Source: Chryseobacterium phosphatilyticum (GTDB lineage Bacteria > Bacteroidota > Bacteroidia > Flavobacteriales > Weeksellaceae). From it: a DNA stretch of 64,000 nucleotides. This document shows, one piece after another, positions 25,034-33,943 of the stretch; within the stretch, counting starts at the first letter, position 1, and every line of letters starts with the position of its first letter. Below the pieces are notes generated by a model that saw only the letters and a program-made list of their open reading frames with translations, made no database searches and had not been told where the DNA came from. Position numbers and translations under genes: made by a program. The stretch spans positions 875,631 to 939,630 of the forward strand of contig NZ_PPED02000002.1 of the NCBI RefSeq assembly GCF_002899825.2, read 5' to 3'.

Positions 25034-25803
25034 GAAACAACAGAAAAATATTATTTTTTATTATCGGAATCGTTGCATTCTGTTGTCTCTACTTTGTCCT
25101 GTGGCTGATCTTTAAAGAAAAAATGCCGTTCCATGAATATCTTTCAGATTTTTATACCAATTACGACAGCTATGCTGAACGGATTTTTGTTTTTCTTCCA
25201 CTGGGAATTTTTGCCATTGTTGCGCTGCTTATCCTGAAACCTACATCTGCAAAACGTTTTCTGAAACTACAAGCTTCTCTTCCCACCTCAAAAATACAAT
25301 CTATCGCCAAAGGACTGGTAGAAGTGGAAGGCATTCTGGTGATGAATACCGCTTTATCTTCACCGGTAATGAACGAAACATGTATCGGATATTATTATAC
25401 CATTGAAGATATTGACAGGGATTCAGAAGGAGATGTAAGCTATACAACCATTCACCGGGAAACAAAATGCAATCCCTTTCTGATAAAAGATAATACAGGA
25501 ACTATAGAAGTGGAACCTGACGGAATTGAACTGGTTCTTCTCGGGGAAACCAATATCAGCAGTAATAATAGCAAAAGGTACAAAGAAACCCTCTTAAAGG
25601 ACGGCCAGAAAATGCTTTTGGTAGGATATGCAGATGCCAGAAACGGAGTTCCGTTTATCAGAAGAGATAATCATCACAAAGTATTGGGAATCACCTCATC
25701 ATCAGGAATTGATGTGTGGAACAAATATCAGCCATTGCTGAGGTCATTTTTGTTTATTTGTTCAATTATTCTTTTAATTATAACCTATATACTCATACAA
25801 TAA
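25030..25803 (+). CDS. GIDE/MULAN-like membrane protein
   Basis: A 257-residue membrane protein with two N-terminal membrane segments (about 7-27 and 53-72), a central domain, and a C-terminal membrane segment (about 236-256). The central part (GLVEVEGILVMNTALSSPVMNETCIGYYYTIEDI ... TKCNPFLIKDNTGTIEVEPDG) has the G-x-V/I-x-x-x-x-x-PL/P-S-x-x-x-x-C-x-Y-Y layout of the GIDE domain found in mitochondrial MULAN and in bacterial relatives. There is no RING finger. Bacterial members often sit beside LemA genes, as here: the next start overlaps this stop by one base. Confidence 0.65.
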   Translation: MRNNRKILFFIIGIVAFCCLYFVLWLIFKEKMPFHEYLSDFYTNYDSYAERIFVFLPLGIFAIVALLILKPTSAKRFLKLQASLPTSKIQSIAKGLVEVEGILVMNTALSSPVMNETCIGYYYTIEDIDRDSEGDVSYTTIHRETKCNPFLIKDNTGTIEVEPDGIELVLLGETNISSNNSKRYKETLLKDGQKMLLVGYADARNGVPFIRRDNHHKVLGITSSSGIDVWNKYQPLLRSFLFICSIILLIITYILIQ

Positions 25804-26363
25804 TGAATCAGACTGTTGCAATTATAATACTTATAGTACTGGGAGTATCCATCATCAGTTTTTTGATCAGCTTATACAATAAACTGGTGATGCTGAAATT
25901 CAATGTTGAAAAAGCCTACGGTAATATTGATGTTGTTCTAAAGCAGAGGGCTGATGAAATTCCCAATCTGGTCAACGTTGCCAAACATTTCATGAATTAC
26001 GAAGAAAATGTACTGACCCGTCTTACAGAGCTTAGAACATCCTATAATTCGGCTACCAATTCAGATAAAAGAACAGAAATAGCCAATGAGACATCAAAGG
26101 CTTTGTCTTCATTTTTTGCTGTTTCAGAAAACTATCCGGATTTGAAATCCAACAACAACTTTCTGGAACTACAAAAAAGAGTTTCTGAGCTTGAAAATAA
26201 AATAGCAGACAGAAGAGAGTTCTTTAATGACAGCGTCAATCTTTACAACATCGGAATCCATGAGTTTCCCAATGTATTATTGGCGGGAATATTAGGGTAT
26301 AAGGACAAAACTTTACTGGAAATAGCAAACAGTGAAAAACAATATGATGGAGTTCAGTTTTAA
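25803..26363 (+). CDS. LemA family protein
   Basis: A 186-residue LemA protein: one N-terminal membrane segment (about residues 5-27) and a helical-bundle domain. YNKLVMLKFNVEKAYGNIDVVLKQRADEIPNLVNVAKHF (shown as the family core in part) and FNDSVNLYNIGIHEFPN at the end are diagnostic. The true start is ATG 25803, overlapping the GIDE-like stop; a longer frame from 25716 lies inside that gene. LemA proteins are membrane-anchored with unknown role. In several bacteria they pair with GIDE or TPM-domain proteins. Confidence 0.9.
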   Translation: MNQTVAIIILIVLGVSIISFLISLYNKLVMLKFNVEKAYGNIDVVLKQRADEIPNLVNVAKHFMNYEENVLTRLTELRTSYNSATNSDKRTEIANETSKALSSFFAVSENYPDLKSNNNFLELQKRVSELENKIADRREFFNDSVNLYNIGIHEFPNVLLAGILGYKDKTLLEIANSEKQYDGVQF

Positions 26364-26724
26364 TACTTTTTTTGGCCTTGAAAGAGAAGTGACCGAACAT
26401 CCTGAAATGATTATTTTCATGGCTATGTTTCTTCCGCTACTATGTTTAATACCTGTTTCATTAATAGGATGGGTTTTCAGAAAGCTGAAAATTAATATGT
26501 ATATCATCCATGTATTGCTTTATACTTTGATGTTTACTTTTTTCGTAGGAGTTCTTACCATTTTTATCCTTTATTTTATCACAGACAAAAATGCTGTGAA
26601 ACTCATTTATTGCTGGTTTACTGTTTTGATCGGAATGTTCTTCTTTAGTCTGACCAATACCAATACCATCACTAAAATGTTTGCCGATTGGTCAAAAATT
26701 ATTAAAGAAAAAGAGAGGATGTAA
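26344..26724 (+). CDS. Small membrane protein, end of the T6SS cargo operon
   Basis: A 126-residue protein with three membrane segments (about 22-43, 53-78, 88-105) and a basic C-terminus (KIIKEKERM). It starts inside the end of the LemA gene (ATG 26344, or GTG 26332), so it is coupled to it. No family was recognised. With the GIDE-like and LemA proteins it forms a membrane trio. It is the last gene before a strong terminator. Confidence 0.65.
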   Translation: MMEFSFNTFFGLEREVTEHPEMIIFMAMFLPLLCLIPVSLIGWVFRKLKINMYIIHVLLYTLMFTFFVGVLTIFILYFITDKNAVKLIYCWFTVLIGMFFFSLTNTNTITKMFADWSKIIKEKERM

Positions 26725-26840
26725 ATTGAAAATGGATAGTTGAAAATTGAAAATGAATGCAGTATGATTCTATTCGAAGTTATGTTGATAGTTCATCTAT
26801 GCTTCAGTAGTGTTATTAATCTCTCAATGAATCTTTATAT

Positions 26841-26877
26841 AAAAAAGCTGGTCTCTGTTTTCAGGACCAGCTTTTTT
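26841..26877. terminator. Bidirectional terminator
   Basis: A perfect 13-base stem, aaaaaagctggtc (26841-26853) with gaccagctttttt (26865-26877). It lies between the convergent T6SS operon and the endonuclease gene and can serve both. Confidence 0.88.
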
Positions 26878-26898
26878 ATATTTCATTATATTCTTGAT

Positions 26899-28692
26899 TT
26901 ACTTAGCCAAAAACTGCATAGTAACACCATCCAGTTTTAAGATATAAACACCCTGACCAAGATTTTGAGTTCTGATCGAATTTCCGTTCTTAAAAGGCTG
27001 GTGAATCGTTTGCATTACTTTTCCCTGCAGAGTATAGATCTCCGCTTTTTTCACGTTCTGAATATCACCTTTTACTGTTATTTCCTGATTTGTAACCGGG
27101 TTGGGAGAGATTTTAAAATTCGGGGTTGCCGTTTCTGAGGCAATGGCTTGAGCTTGCCTGGCAGCTCCTCCTGAATAGCACGTCCATGTCAGGTCATCAA
27201 TCGCTACTCTGTTGCTTGCTGAAGTATTAACTAGAGATACTGTTACATTTCCTGAAATATTGATATTATTGATCGTTGTAGTAGCTACTGAAGTACTGTA
27301 AGGGATTGTTCCCACTGTAGTACCGTTTACTTTCACGTCAAAAGTACCGTTAGTTCCTGAAAATTTAAGCTGTGTTGTTACAGTTAAAGAACCGATACCG
27401 TTGCCTGAACTTCCGGAAGTTAAAGATCCGTTTCTTACAGTAATGGCTTTTGCATTGATCGTCTGATCTGTTCTTGCATCCGTGGCATTCCATGAAATTC
27501 CATTATTTGTCCATGTTCTGGTGGTGTAATTAGAAACACTGCTTGTCGGGATGGTTTCAAAGTTTTCACTGGCACAATCTGTTGACGGAGTGGTTGTTCC
27601 CGCATTAGTTGTTCCTGAAACTGTTGCGCTGTTAGAAGAAGAATTTCCGGCTGCATCTTTAGCAACAACATAAAAATTATAAGTTGTAGAAGGGCTCAAT
27701 CCTGAAACTGTTGCTGAAGTTGTATTTGCAGTAGTTTTCAAACTTCCGTTCATGTAAATGGTATATGAAGTAACCCCTACATTATCAGTAGATGCATTCC
27801 ATGAAAGGGAAATACTGTTGGCTGTTTTTCCACTTACATTTAAGCCGGTAGCTGTTGTCGGAGCCTGAGCATCACCAGTTGGCTGTTGAGATCCCCATAT
27901 TTGATTAACATAGGCAGGATTATCAATAAACGGATTTCTATTGCCCTGATAAGTGTAAGAAGCATTATTTCTTTTGATTTCTGCCTGAGAAACAGGATCC
28001 TGATTATGCCATGCCAGAAGAGTATTCAACTCCCAGGTTTGTAATCCCGGAAATGCTGAGCTTCCTAACATATTTCCCGAAGCAAAAGAAGAAAGTTTGC
28101 TCTCGTAGCGGGTTACAAAATAAAAAATCATTCGGGCTACATCTCCTTTAAACTCGTCAATTGGCTCAAAAACAGTCCCGGAATATCCTGACGAGGATGA
28201 ACTGCCAAGCTTGGAGCCGTTTTTAGATGTAAATGTTGCACTCCCCACTTTTCCGTAAGGATAGTTGCTTCTCATTCCGTTTACTTTTCCATCAGTTGCT
28301 CTGATGAAATGGATATCTGCAACCATAGGAGAGGACTGATTAAACAAACTTTGAGGAATCACATGCTCCCTGTTATAGCAATTTCCTTCCGTAGAATATG
28401 TGCCACATTGATTAGATCCGGGGGTATATTTATAAGGATCAGCTCCCACAGGTTTTTCTGAATAGATGTCAAGAATTGAACCGTCATTTTCGTAATCCTT
28501 GTCAATATCTGTCGTTTTATAGGCTGTCCATAGTCCGTTATATCCTTTATCCTGATGACCACTGGAAATGATAGAGCTTAAAGCAGTTTTTAATGGAGCT
28601 CCACTTAATCCGTTGGCTGCATTGTAGTATCCTGCAGGTGCCTGAGCGTGTGCAAGTCCCGCAAAGACAGAGAATAGAATAATTTTTTTCAT
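26899..28692 (-). CDS. Secreted endonuclease I with fibronectin III and T9SS sorting domains
   Basis: A 597-residue secreted nuclease. A signal peptide (MKKIILFSVFAGLAHA) is followed by an endonuclease I domain (about 18-265) with NREHVIPQSLF, where the His and Glu/Arg bind metal, and IHFIRATDGKVNGMRSNYPYG. A fibronectin III domain (about 275-362: APTTATGLNVSGKTANSISLSW) and a beta-sandwich (about 370-505) follow. The last 75 residues are a type A T9SS sorting domain (FKISPNPVTNQEITVKG ... GVYILKLDGVTMQFLAK). It should digest extracellular DNA as a nutrient source or to escape nets and biofilm. The T9SS target signal fits the presence of gldB and gldC. Confidence 0.9.
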   Translation of the reverse strand: MKKIILFSVFAGLAHAQAPAGYYNAANGLSGAPLKTALSSIISSGHQDKGYNGLWTAYKTTDIDKDYENDGSILDIYSEKPVGADPYKYTPGSNQCGTYSTEGNCYNREHVIPQSLFNQSSPMVADIHFIRATDGKVNGMRSNYPYGKVGSATFTSKNGSKLGSSSSSGYSGTVFEPIDEFKGDVARMIFYFVTRYESKLSSFASGNMLGSSAFPGLQTWELNTLLAWHNQDPVSQAEIKRNNASYTYQGNRNPFIDNPAYVNQIWGSQQPTGDAQAPTTATGLNVSGKTANSISLSWNASTDNVGVTSYTIYMNGSLKTTANTTSATVSGLSPSTTYNFYVVAKDAAGNSSSNSATVSGTTNAGTTTPSTDCASENFETIPTSSVSNYTTRTWTNNGISWNATDARTDQTINAKAITVRNGSLTSGSSGNGIGSLTVTTQLKFSGTNGTFDVKVNGTTVGTIPYSTSVATTTINNINISGNVTVSLVNTSASNRVAIDDLTWTCYSGGAARQAQAIASETATPNFKISPNPVTNQEITVKGDIQNVKKAEIYTLQGKVMQTIHQPFKNGNSIRTQNLGQGVYILKLDGVTMQFLAK

Positions 28693-28828
28693 ATTAATAT
28701 AATTTCAAGCAAGATTACTATATTTTTATGAATAAAAAATGACATTATCATTAATTTTTAAATGCATTGCATCAATATAAATGATAAGGTCATTAAACAT
28801 GCAGAGTATCAATGACAATACCAATAGA

Positions 28829-28846
28829 AATGGGCTTTAACCCATT
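28829..28846. repeat. Dispersed repeat, module 1 copy
   Basis: aatgggctttaacccatt, a palindrome of the form AATGGGCTTTAGCCCATT. Related copies are at 30036-30090, 38484-38542 and 33763-33788. Confidence 0.65.
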
Positions 28847-28849
28847 AAA

Positions 28850-28880
28850 CAAAAATGCCGGCACATCATTGCACCGGCAT
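28850..28880 (-). terminator. Terminator of the DUF4136 gene
   Basis: Stem atgccgg (28855-28861) with ccggcat (28874-28880). On the minus strand it is followed by a T-rich run. It lies 25 bases after the DUF4136 stop. Confidence 0.7.
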
Positions 28881-28905
28881 CTATATATTAATAAATGATT
28901 TAAAT

Positions 28906-29433
28906 CTATTTCCTTTGTGGCGGATAATTCTTCATGATCTCAGCCATGATTTCAGGAATCTGTCTCTGCTTCGCTTTTGGTGAATCTACAGAAACTCCGC
29001 TTCCTATACCTTGCCAAACCAGCTTATTGGTTTTGGAGTCAATAAGGTCAACAATTAAAGCTCCTTCATTATAATTGCTTGTCCATGTTCTGTTCATACC
29101 AACTCCCCATCCGAATGGGCCACCCCATCCCCACATTCCATATGGTGAGGTTGTATTGATATCTGTGATTTTTTTGTGATTAGCTTTTACGTTGACAATA
29201 AGATCAGGGTTTTCTCCGGACTGAAGTCCTTTGCTTTGCAATTGTCTTGACAACTCATTCAAAACTCTGTCTTTATCAATATCATTCAACTTTAGATCAT
29301 CGATTCTTATTTTGTATGTTTTATAAGAATTGAAATTGGCAGTTTCAGCATAATCTGAACGTACCTGAAAAGGGCTACAAGAAGTTAATCCCAATGTAGC
29401 TGCTGCCAACAAAATAAAAATATATTTTTTCAT
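28906..29433 (-). CDS. DUF4136 lipoprotein
   Basis: A 175-residue lipoprotein. The start MKKYIFILLAAATLGLTSC (29431-29433) gives a clean lipobox; longer in-frame extensions upstream run through the neighbouring gene and are rejected. The mature part has the DUF4136 pattern: FNSYKTYKIR, LNELSRQLQSKGL, NPDLIVNVKANHKK, a Gly/Trp-rich stretch (GMWGWGGPFGWG), YNEGALIVDLIDSKTNKLVWQG and a C-terminal IMAEIMKNYPP. This family of envelope lipoproteins has no defined function. The DUF5522 gene lies directly upstream. Confidence 0.85.
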   Translation of the reverse strand: MKKYIFILLAAATLGLTSCSPFQVRSDYAETANFNSYKTYKIRIDDLKLNDIDKDRVLNELSRQLQSKGLQSGENPDLIVNVKANHKKITDINTTSPYGMWGWGGPFGWGVGMNRTWTSNYNEGALIVDLIDSKTNKLVWQGIGSGVSVDSPKAKQRQIPEIMAEIMKNYPPQRK

Positions 29434-29434
29434 T

Positions 29435-29620
<186 letters not shown>

Positions 29621-29644
29621 TTAAAAGCTAGTCAAAAAACTTTT

Positions 29645-29652
29645 TATATTTG
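29645..29652 (+). promoter_or_regulatory. -7 element giving a nearly leaderless transcript
   Basis: TATATTTG matches the Bacteroidota -7 consensus and ends only 5 bases before the ATG at 29658, so the predicted transcript would start at or next to the start codon. Confidence 0.4.
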
Positions 29653-29657
29653 TTACT

Positions 29658-29984
29658 ATGATAATTGTATGCCAAAAGCCATTAAAAAGATTAAAAATTA
29701 ACGGCATTGCTCTCTTTCCCTTTATCTTTGTTAGGAAACCCGAAGATAAGGAAAATAATGTATTGATCAATCACGAAAAAATTCATTTGCGACAGCAACT
29801 GGAAATGCTTATTATTTTCTTTTATGTTTTCTACGTCATTGAATATTATTACTGGCTTTTTAAGCTCAAAGACGGATATCTCGCCTATAAAAGAATCTCT
29901 TTCGAAAGGGAAGCTTATACAAAAGAACGTGATTTGAATTACCTCAGAAACAGGAAATTATGGAGTTTCCGAAAATACATATGA
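29658..29984 (+). CDS. Small protein with an HExxH metal motif
   Basis: A 108-residue protein. Residues about 38-42 are HEKIH, the zinc-protease motif, in the context INHEKIHLRQQLEML; a downstream FEREAY could give the third ligand. A hydrophobic helix follows the motif (IIFFYVFYVIEYYYWLFKL). The layout is a short form of membrane-associated metallopeptidase domains, but no family was recognised with certainty. It diverges from the DUF5522 gene by 40 bases. Confidence 0.65.
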   Translation: MIIVCQKPLKRLKINGIALFPFIFVRKPEDKENNVLINHEKIHLRQQLEMLIIFFYVFYVIEYYYWLFKLKDGYLAYKRISFEREAYTKERDLNYLRNRKLWSFRKYI

Positions 29985-30035
29985 ATGATAAATACATTGG
30001 ATTAAATTTAAATAGGGCTTGGCTACATCAATAGA

Positions 30036-30090
30036 AATGGGCTTTAGCCCATTAAATTTAAAAAACATTCCATCTGGCTTTAGCCAAAAC
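30036..30090. repeat. Dispersed repeat, modules 1 and 2
   Basis: Module 1 aatgggctttagcccatt (30036-30053) is an 8-base stem palindrome; module 2 ttccatctggctttagccaaaac contains the palindrome tggctttagcca (30075-30086). The gene-free stretch 29985-30285 otherwise holds only AT-rich sequence with fragments such as acacaaattacacagattg and gatcgcatacgatc that look like decayed repeats. No gene is visible there. Confidence 0.6.
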
Positions 30091-30285
30091 CTAAAATTCA
30101 GACACAAATTACACAGATTGTTTTCACAATTGTTATCACTATGATCGCATACGATCTCTGTAAATCCGTATCATTTGTAGTTAAAAAATTATAAAATAGT
30201 ATAAAAAAGTTCTTCATTGTTTTATAATACCTCCCACCAATAAATCTTTTGTTAATTTTACAGTCATAAATATGAGCAACAAAAG

Positions 30286-31194
30286 ATGCTATTACAACCC
30301 CCGACAGAAACGATTCCGATACAGGAAATACCTATTGGAAAAAACATAAAACTCTTTATCAAAAGAGAAGATCTGATTCATCCTCAGATTTCCGGAAATA
30401 AATACTGGAAATTGTTTTACAATGTCAATCATTATCTGGAAACAAATCCCGAAAACCCTTACATTATTACTTTTGGAGGAGCATTCTCCAATCATATCTC
30501 AGCAGTTTCGGCAGCAGGAAATGTAGCTGGGATTCCAACATTAGGAATCATCAGAGGAGAAGAGCTGCAAAATAAATGGCGTGATAATCCTACTTTACTT
30601 TTTGCAAAAAGAAACGGGATGAACCTGAAATTTGTCACCCGGGAAGAGTATCGTCACAAAGAAAAACTGACAGAATTCCTTCAACAGGAGTTTCCGGACG
30701 CATTGATCGTCCCTGAAGGCGGAACCAATGAAGATGCTGTAGAAGGCATAAAAATGATGCTCAATGAGCAAACAAAAGATTTTGACTATCTTTGCACCGC
30801 AGTAGGAACTGGAGGAACCATTGCCGGAATTTCAAAATTTTGTGAAGATAATCAGAATGTTATAGGATTTAAGGTCGTTGACGATGCTTCACTGGAAAAT
30901 AAAATATTTGAATTAACTTTAAAACGGAATTTTAATCTAATAGATTCAGGTTTTGGAGGTTATGGTAAAATAAATGATGAAAATGTACGTTTTATCAATG
31001 ATTTTAAAGATAAATACAACATTCCTTTAGAGCCGATTTATACAGGGAAAATGATGCAAAGGATTTTTGAGATGATTGAAGAAGATTATTTTCCTGAAAA
31101 CAGCAGAGTTTTATGCTTTCATACTGGAGGATTACAGGGGATTGAAGGGGCTAATCTGCTTTTAGAGAAACAGAATAGAAATTTAATTATATAA
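30286..31194 (+). CDS. ACC deaminase / D-cysteine desulfhydrase family PLP enzyme
   Basis: A 302-residue fold-type II PLP enzyme. ISGNKYWKLFYN carries the PLP lysine (Lys in GNKYWK), FGGAFSNHISAVSAAG the substrate and carboxylate loop, and AVGTGGTIAGIS the phosphate-binding loop. The C-terminus (VLCFHTGGLQGIEGANLLL) matches D-cysteine desulfhydrase and ACC deaminase relatives. It probably removes sulfide and ammonia from D-cysteine; ACC deaminase activity cannot be excluded. Length is close to the family norm (about 300-340). Confidence 0.85.
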   Translation: MLLQPPTETIPIQEIPIGKNIKLFIKREDLIHPQISGNKYWKLFYNVNHYLETNPENPYIITFGGAFSNHISAVSAAGNVAGIPTLGIIRGEELQNKWRDNPTLLFAKRNGMNLKFVTREEYRHKEKLTEFLQQEFPDALIVPEGGTNEDAVEGIKMMLNEQTKDFDYLCTAVGTGGTIAGISKFCEDNQNVIGFKVVDDASLENKIFELTLKRNFNLIDSGFGGYGKINDENVRFINDFKDKYNIPLEPIYTGKMMQRIFEMIEEDYFPENSRVLCFHTGGLQGIEGANLLLEKQNRNLII

Positions 31195-31209
31195 GTAAAA
31201 TTGAAAAAC

Positions 31210-32268
31210 ATGAAAAGACTTTTCCTATCCATAAGCCTTTTAGTTTTATCAAAATTTTCTGCCCAAACCTGGGCAACCGAAGATCAATACATCCAAAAGT
31301 TTGCTAAATATGCAGTAGAAGAAATGGAGAAATATAAAATTCCTGCTTCTATCACATTAGCTCAGGGACTTTTGGAAACCGGAGGCGGACAGAGCAGACT
31401 CGCGCTTGAAGGTAAAAATCACTTCGGTATAAAATGTAAAGAAGACTGGACCGGTAAAACAATGAAGCATACAGATGATGCACCTAATGAATGCTTCCGT
31501 GTGTATGAAGATCCAAGACAGTCTTACGAAGACCATTCTATATTTTTATCCACGAGAAAATACTATGCAAATCTTTTCAACCTGGATATGAAGGATTACA
31601 GAGCGTGGGCATATGGTCTGAAAAAAGCGGGCTATGCAACCAATCCACGTTATGCATCTATCCTTATTACCAAGATTGAAAAGTACAAATTATACGAATA
31701 CGACAATACCAGTTCTAACGAAGTATTGTATGCTGTTCTTAAAATGTACCCGGATCTGAAAGACGACAGATCTTTTATGGCTCAGCTTGAACCGTCAAAG
31801 TATGCAAAAAAGACAAAGGAACCGGTTACGGTAGAAGTTCCTTACAAGCAGACTTCTTACGCACAGCAACAGAAAAGAGTAGAGAGAATCAAAACAAAAG
31901 CAGAGATTCTTAATTCAATTCTTATCAAAAGCCATCCGAATGACGGTCTGAAATATATTGTAATTCCTGAAGACACCAATGTACAGTTTATTGCCAACAA
32001 ATTTAAAGTAAGCGAAAGCAGATTGATCAAATGGAATGAACTGGAAAATGGAATCTTGAAGAAAAATGATATCGTTTTCCTTGAGTCTAAAAATTCTTCC
32101 GGAAATACCGCTACCTACAAAGCTGAATCTGGTGAAGATATGCATGACATCGCTCAGAAATTCGGAATCAAATTACATAAATTATATGCTAAAAACAGGA
32201 TGGATGAAGGGCAGCAGCCATCTGCAGGACAGCTGATTTATTTGATTGATAAAAAACCAAGAAACTAA
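31210..32268 (+). CDS. Secreted glucosaminidase with LysM domains
   Basis: A 352-residue peptidoglycan hydrolase. Signal peptide MKRLFLSISLLVLSKFSAQ. The glucosaminidase (GH73-like) domain spans about 24-170, with IPASITLAQGLLETGGGQSRLA (the catalytic Glu is in LLETGGGQS), NHFGIKCKEDW and GLKKAGYATNPRYA. Two LysM-like modules follow (about 250-295 and 305-352). It should cut the glycan backbone of the cell wall, probably in division or daughter separation. The ATG at 31210 is preferred to the TTG at 31201. Confidence 0.9.
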   Translation: MKRLFLSISLLVLSKFSAQTWATEDQYIQKFAKYAVEEMEKYKIPASITLAQGLLETGGGQSRLALEGKNHFGIKCKEDWTGKTMKHTDDAPNECFRVYEDPRQSYEDHSIFLSTRKYYANLFNLDMKDYRAWAYGLKKAGYATNPRYASILITKIEKYKLYEYDNTSSNEVLYAVLKMYPDLKDDRSFMAQLEPSKYAKKTKEPVTVEVPYKQTSYAQQQKRVERIKTKAEILNSILIKSHPNDGLKYIVIPEDTNVQFIANKFKVSESRLIKWNELENGILKKNDIVFLESKNSSGNTATYKAESGEDMHDIAQKFGIKLHKLYAKNRMDEGQQPSAGQLIYLIDKKPRN

Positions 32269-32289
32269 TTTTTTTGTTGAGAGTTTTCT

Positions 32290-32323
32290 GTTGACAGTTA
32301 CATGCCAACCAAGAGCTGTCAAC
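32290..32323 (+). promoter_or_regulatory. Hairpin in the hemL leader
   Basis: Stem gttgacag (32290-32297) pairs with ctgtcaac (32316-32323), 17 bases before the hemL start. It resembles the gttgacagt/actgtcaac dispersed repeat type seen in flavobacteria and could alter hemL translation, or it may be only a repeat remnant. Confidence 0.35.
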
Positions 32324-32339
32324 CCGCAACTAAGTATAT

Positions 32340-33629
32340 ATGAAATACCAAAGAAGTTCGGCTTTATTTGATGAAGCCTACAAATACATTCCGGGAGGAG
32401 TAAACTCTCCGGTGAGAGCATTCAAATCTGTGGGAGGTATTCCCGTTTTTATGAAATCCGCAAAAGGAGCTTACCTTACTGATGCAGATGATAATACCTA
32501 TATCGATTACATCAATTCATGGGGACCTGCAATTTTAGGACATACACATCCTGAAGTACTGGAAGATTTGAAATTACAGGCCGAGAAAGGATTCTCTTTC
32601 GGGGCTCCTACAGAACTGGAAACCGAGATTGCCAAATTCATTATCGAAAACGTTCCGAATATTGACCAGATCAGAATGGTTTCTTCAGGAACTGAAGCTT
32701 GTATGAGCGCGATCAGGCTGGCAAGAGGATACACAAAAAGAGATAAAATTGTAAAATTTGAAGGGTGTTATCACGGACATTCAGACTCATTCCTTATTAA
32801 GGCAGGGAGTGGAGCTGCAACTTTCGGAAATCCAAATTCTCCGGGCGTAACGGCAGGTACAGCTAAAGATACATTACTGGCTCGCTACAACGATTTTGAA
32901 CAGGTTGAAGATTTATTCCGTCATAATCAGGGAGAGATTGCTGCTGTTATTATTGAGCCTGTTGCCGGAAATATGGGATGTGTTTTGCCTGAAAATAATT
33001 TCCTTCAGAATTTAAGAAAGATCTGTGATGAAAATGGTGCCTTATTGATTTTTGATGAAGTGATGACAGGTTTCAGATTAGCCTTCGGTGGGGCACAGGA
33101 ACTTTTCAACGTCAAAGCTGACCTTGTAACATACGGGAAAGTTATTGGTGGAGGGCTTCCGGTAGGTGCTTTCGCAGGAAGAAATGAGATTATGGATCAT
33201 CTGGCTCCAAAAGGAGGTGTATATCAGGCTGGAACATTGAGCGGTAACCCATTGGCTATGAGAGCGGGATTGAAAACCCTTCAGCTGATTAAAAATGATC
33301 CTGAATTTTTCAACAGATTGGCAAAAACTACGGAAACTTTAGATTTTGAAATCGGAAAAATTTTAAATGAAAAAGGAATTGCCCATAAAATCAACAGAAA
33401 AGGTTCCATGATGTCTGTATTTTTCCACATCAACAGAGTGTCTAACTTTGATGAAGCACAGGAAGCCAATCATTCATTATTCAACAACTTCTTCCACCAG
33501 ATGCTTACCAATGGAGTATATCTTCCGCCAAGTGGGTATGAAACGTATTTCATCAGTGATGCAATCAAGGATCAAGAAATTGATATGACACTGGAAGCAG
33601 TAAGAAAATTTGAATATTCAAATAAATAA
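32340..33629 (+). CDS. hemL: Glutamate-1-semialdehyde 2,1-aminomutase
   Basis: A 429-residue class III aminotransferase-fold enzyme that converts glutamate-1-semialdehyde to 5-aminolevulinate in haem synthesis. [33 protein letters not shown] is the usual start (shown in part as the gatekeeping region). [18 protein letters not shown] and [13 protein letters not shown] bind [12 protein letters not shown] gives the cofactor Asp, and Lys267 in [15 protein letters not shown] is the Schiff-base lysine. Complete and normal in length. Followed by a terminator. Confidence 0.96.
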   Translation: MKYQRSSALFDEAYKYIPGGVNSPVRAFKSVGGIPVFMKSAKGAYLTDADDNTYIDYINSWGPAILGHTHPEVLEDLKLQAEKGFSFGAPTELETEIAKFIIENVPNIDQIRMVSSGTEACMSAIRLARGYTKRDKIVKFEGCYHGHSDSFLIKAGSGAATFGNPNSPGVTAGTAKDTLLARYNDFEQVEDLFRHNQGEIAAVIIEPVAGNMGCVLPENNFLQNLRKICDENGALLIFDEVMTGFRLAFGGAQELFNVKADLVTYGKVIGGGLPVGAFAGRNEIMDHLAPKGGVYQAGTLSGNPLAMRAGLKTLQLIKNDPEFFNRLAKTTETLDFEIGKILNEKGIAHKINRKGSMMSVFFHINRVSNFDEAQEANHSLFNNFFHQMLTNGVYLPPSGYETYFISDAIKDQEIDMTLEAVRKFEYSNK

Positions 33630-33633
33630 AAAT

Positions 33634-33665
33634 AAAAAGACCGGGTTTTTTATCTGGTCTTTTTT
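33634..33665 (+). terminator. Terminator of hemL
   Basis: Stem aaaaagacc (33634-33642) with ggtcttttt (33656-33664) followed by T; 5 bases after the hemL stop. Confidence 0.75.
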
Positions 33666-33762
33666 ATTGATTTTAATGGGATACGGATGCGAATCCTTTC
33701 GCCTATATTTTTCTGTAAAACTTTAATAAAAATCAGTTTTATCCAATTTATAAAAAAATAAA

Positions 33763-33788
33763 TTTCCATTGGCTTTTTGCCAAAACCT
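33763..33788. repeat. Dispersed repeat, module 2 copy
   Basis: tttccattggctttttgccaaaacct, a variant of module 2 (TTCCATTGGCTTTAGCCAAAAC) with a ttggc/gccaa stem. The stretch 33666-33943 is otherwise without genes. It contains tgtatca at 33802-33808 and tgataca at 33869-33875, possible regulator sites. Confidence 0.55.
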
Positions 33789-33943
33789 GTCAAAAAATAG
33801 CTGTATCAAAAGCTCATAAAGGAAGAGCCATCAGTACAATTCATCAGTGTTTTAAAAACAAGCATAAATGATACAGATTTTGTAATAAACCATACACTTT
33901 GTTCCTGGCCGATCTTTTTAATTTTGTAATAAACAGATTGGAT

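Noticed and set aside
26740..26940. A 66-codon plus-strand frame after the membrane protein gene
   Set aside because: It runs straight through the strong bidirectional terminator and into the complement of the endonuclease gene.
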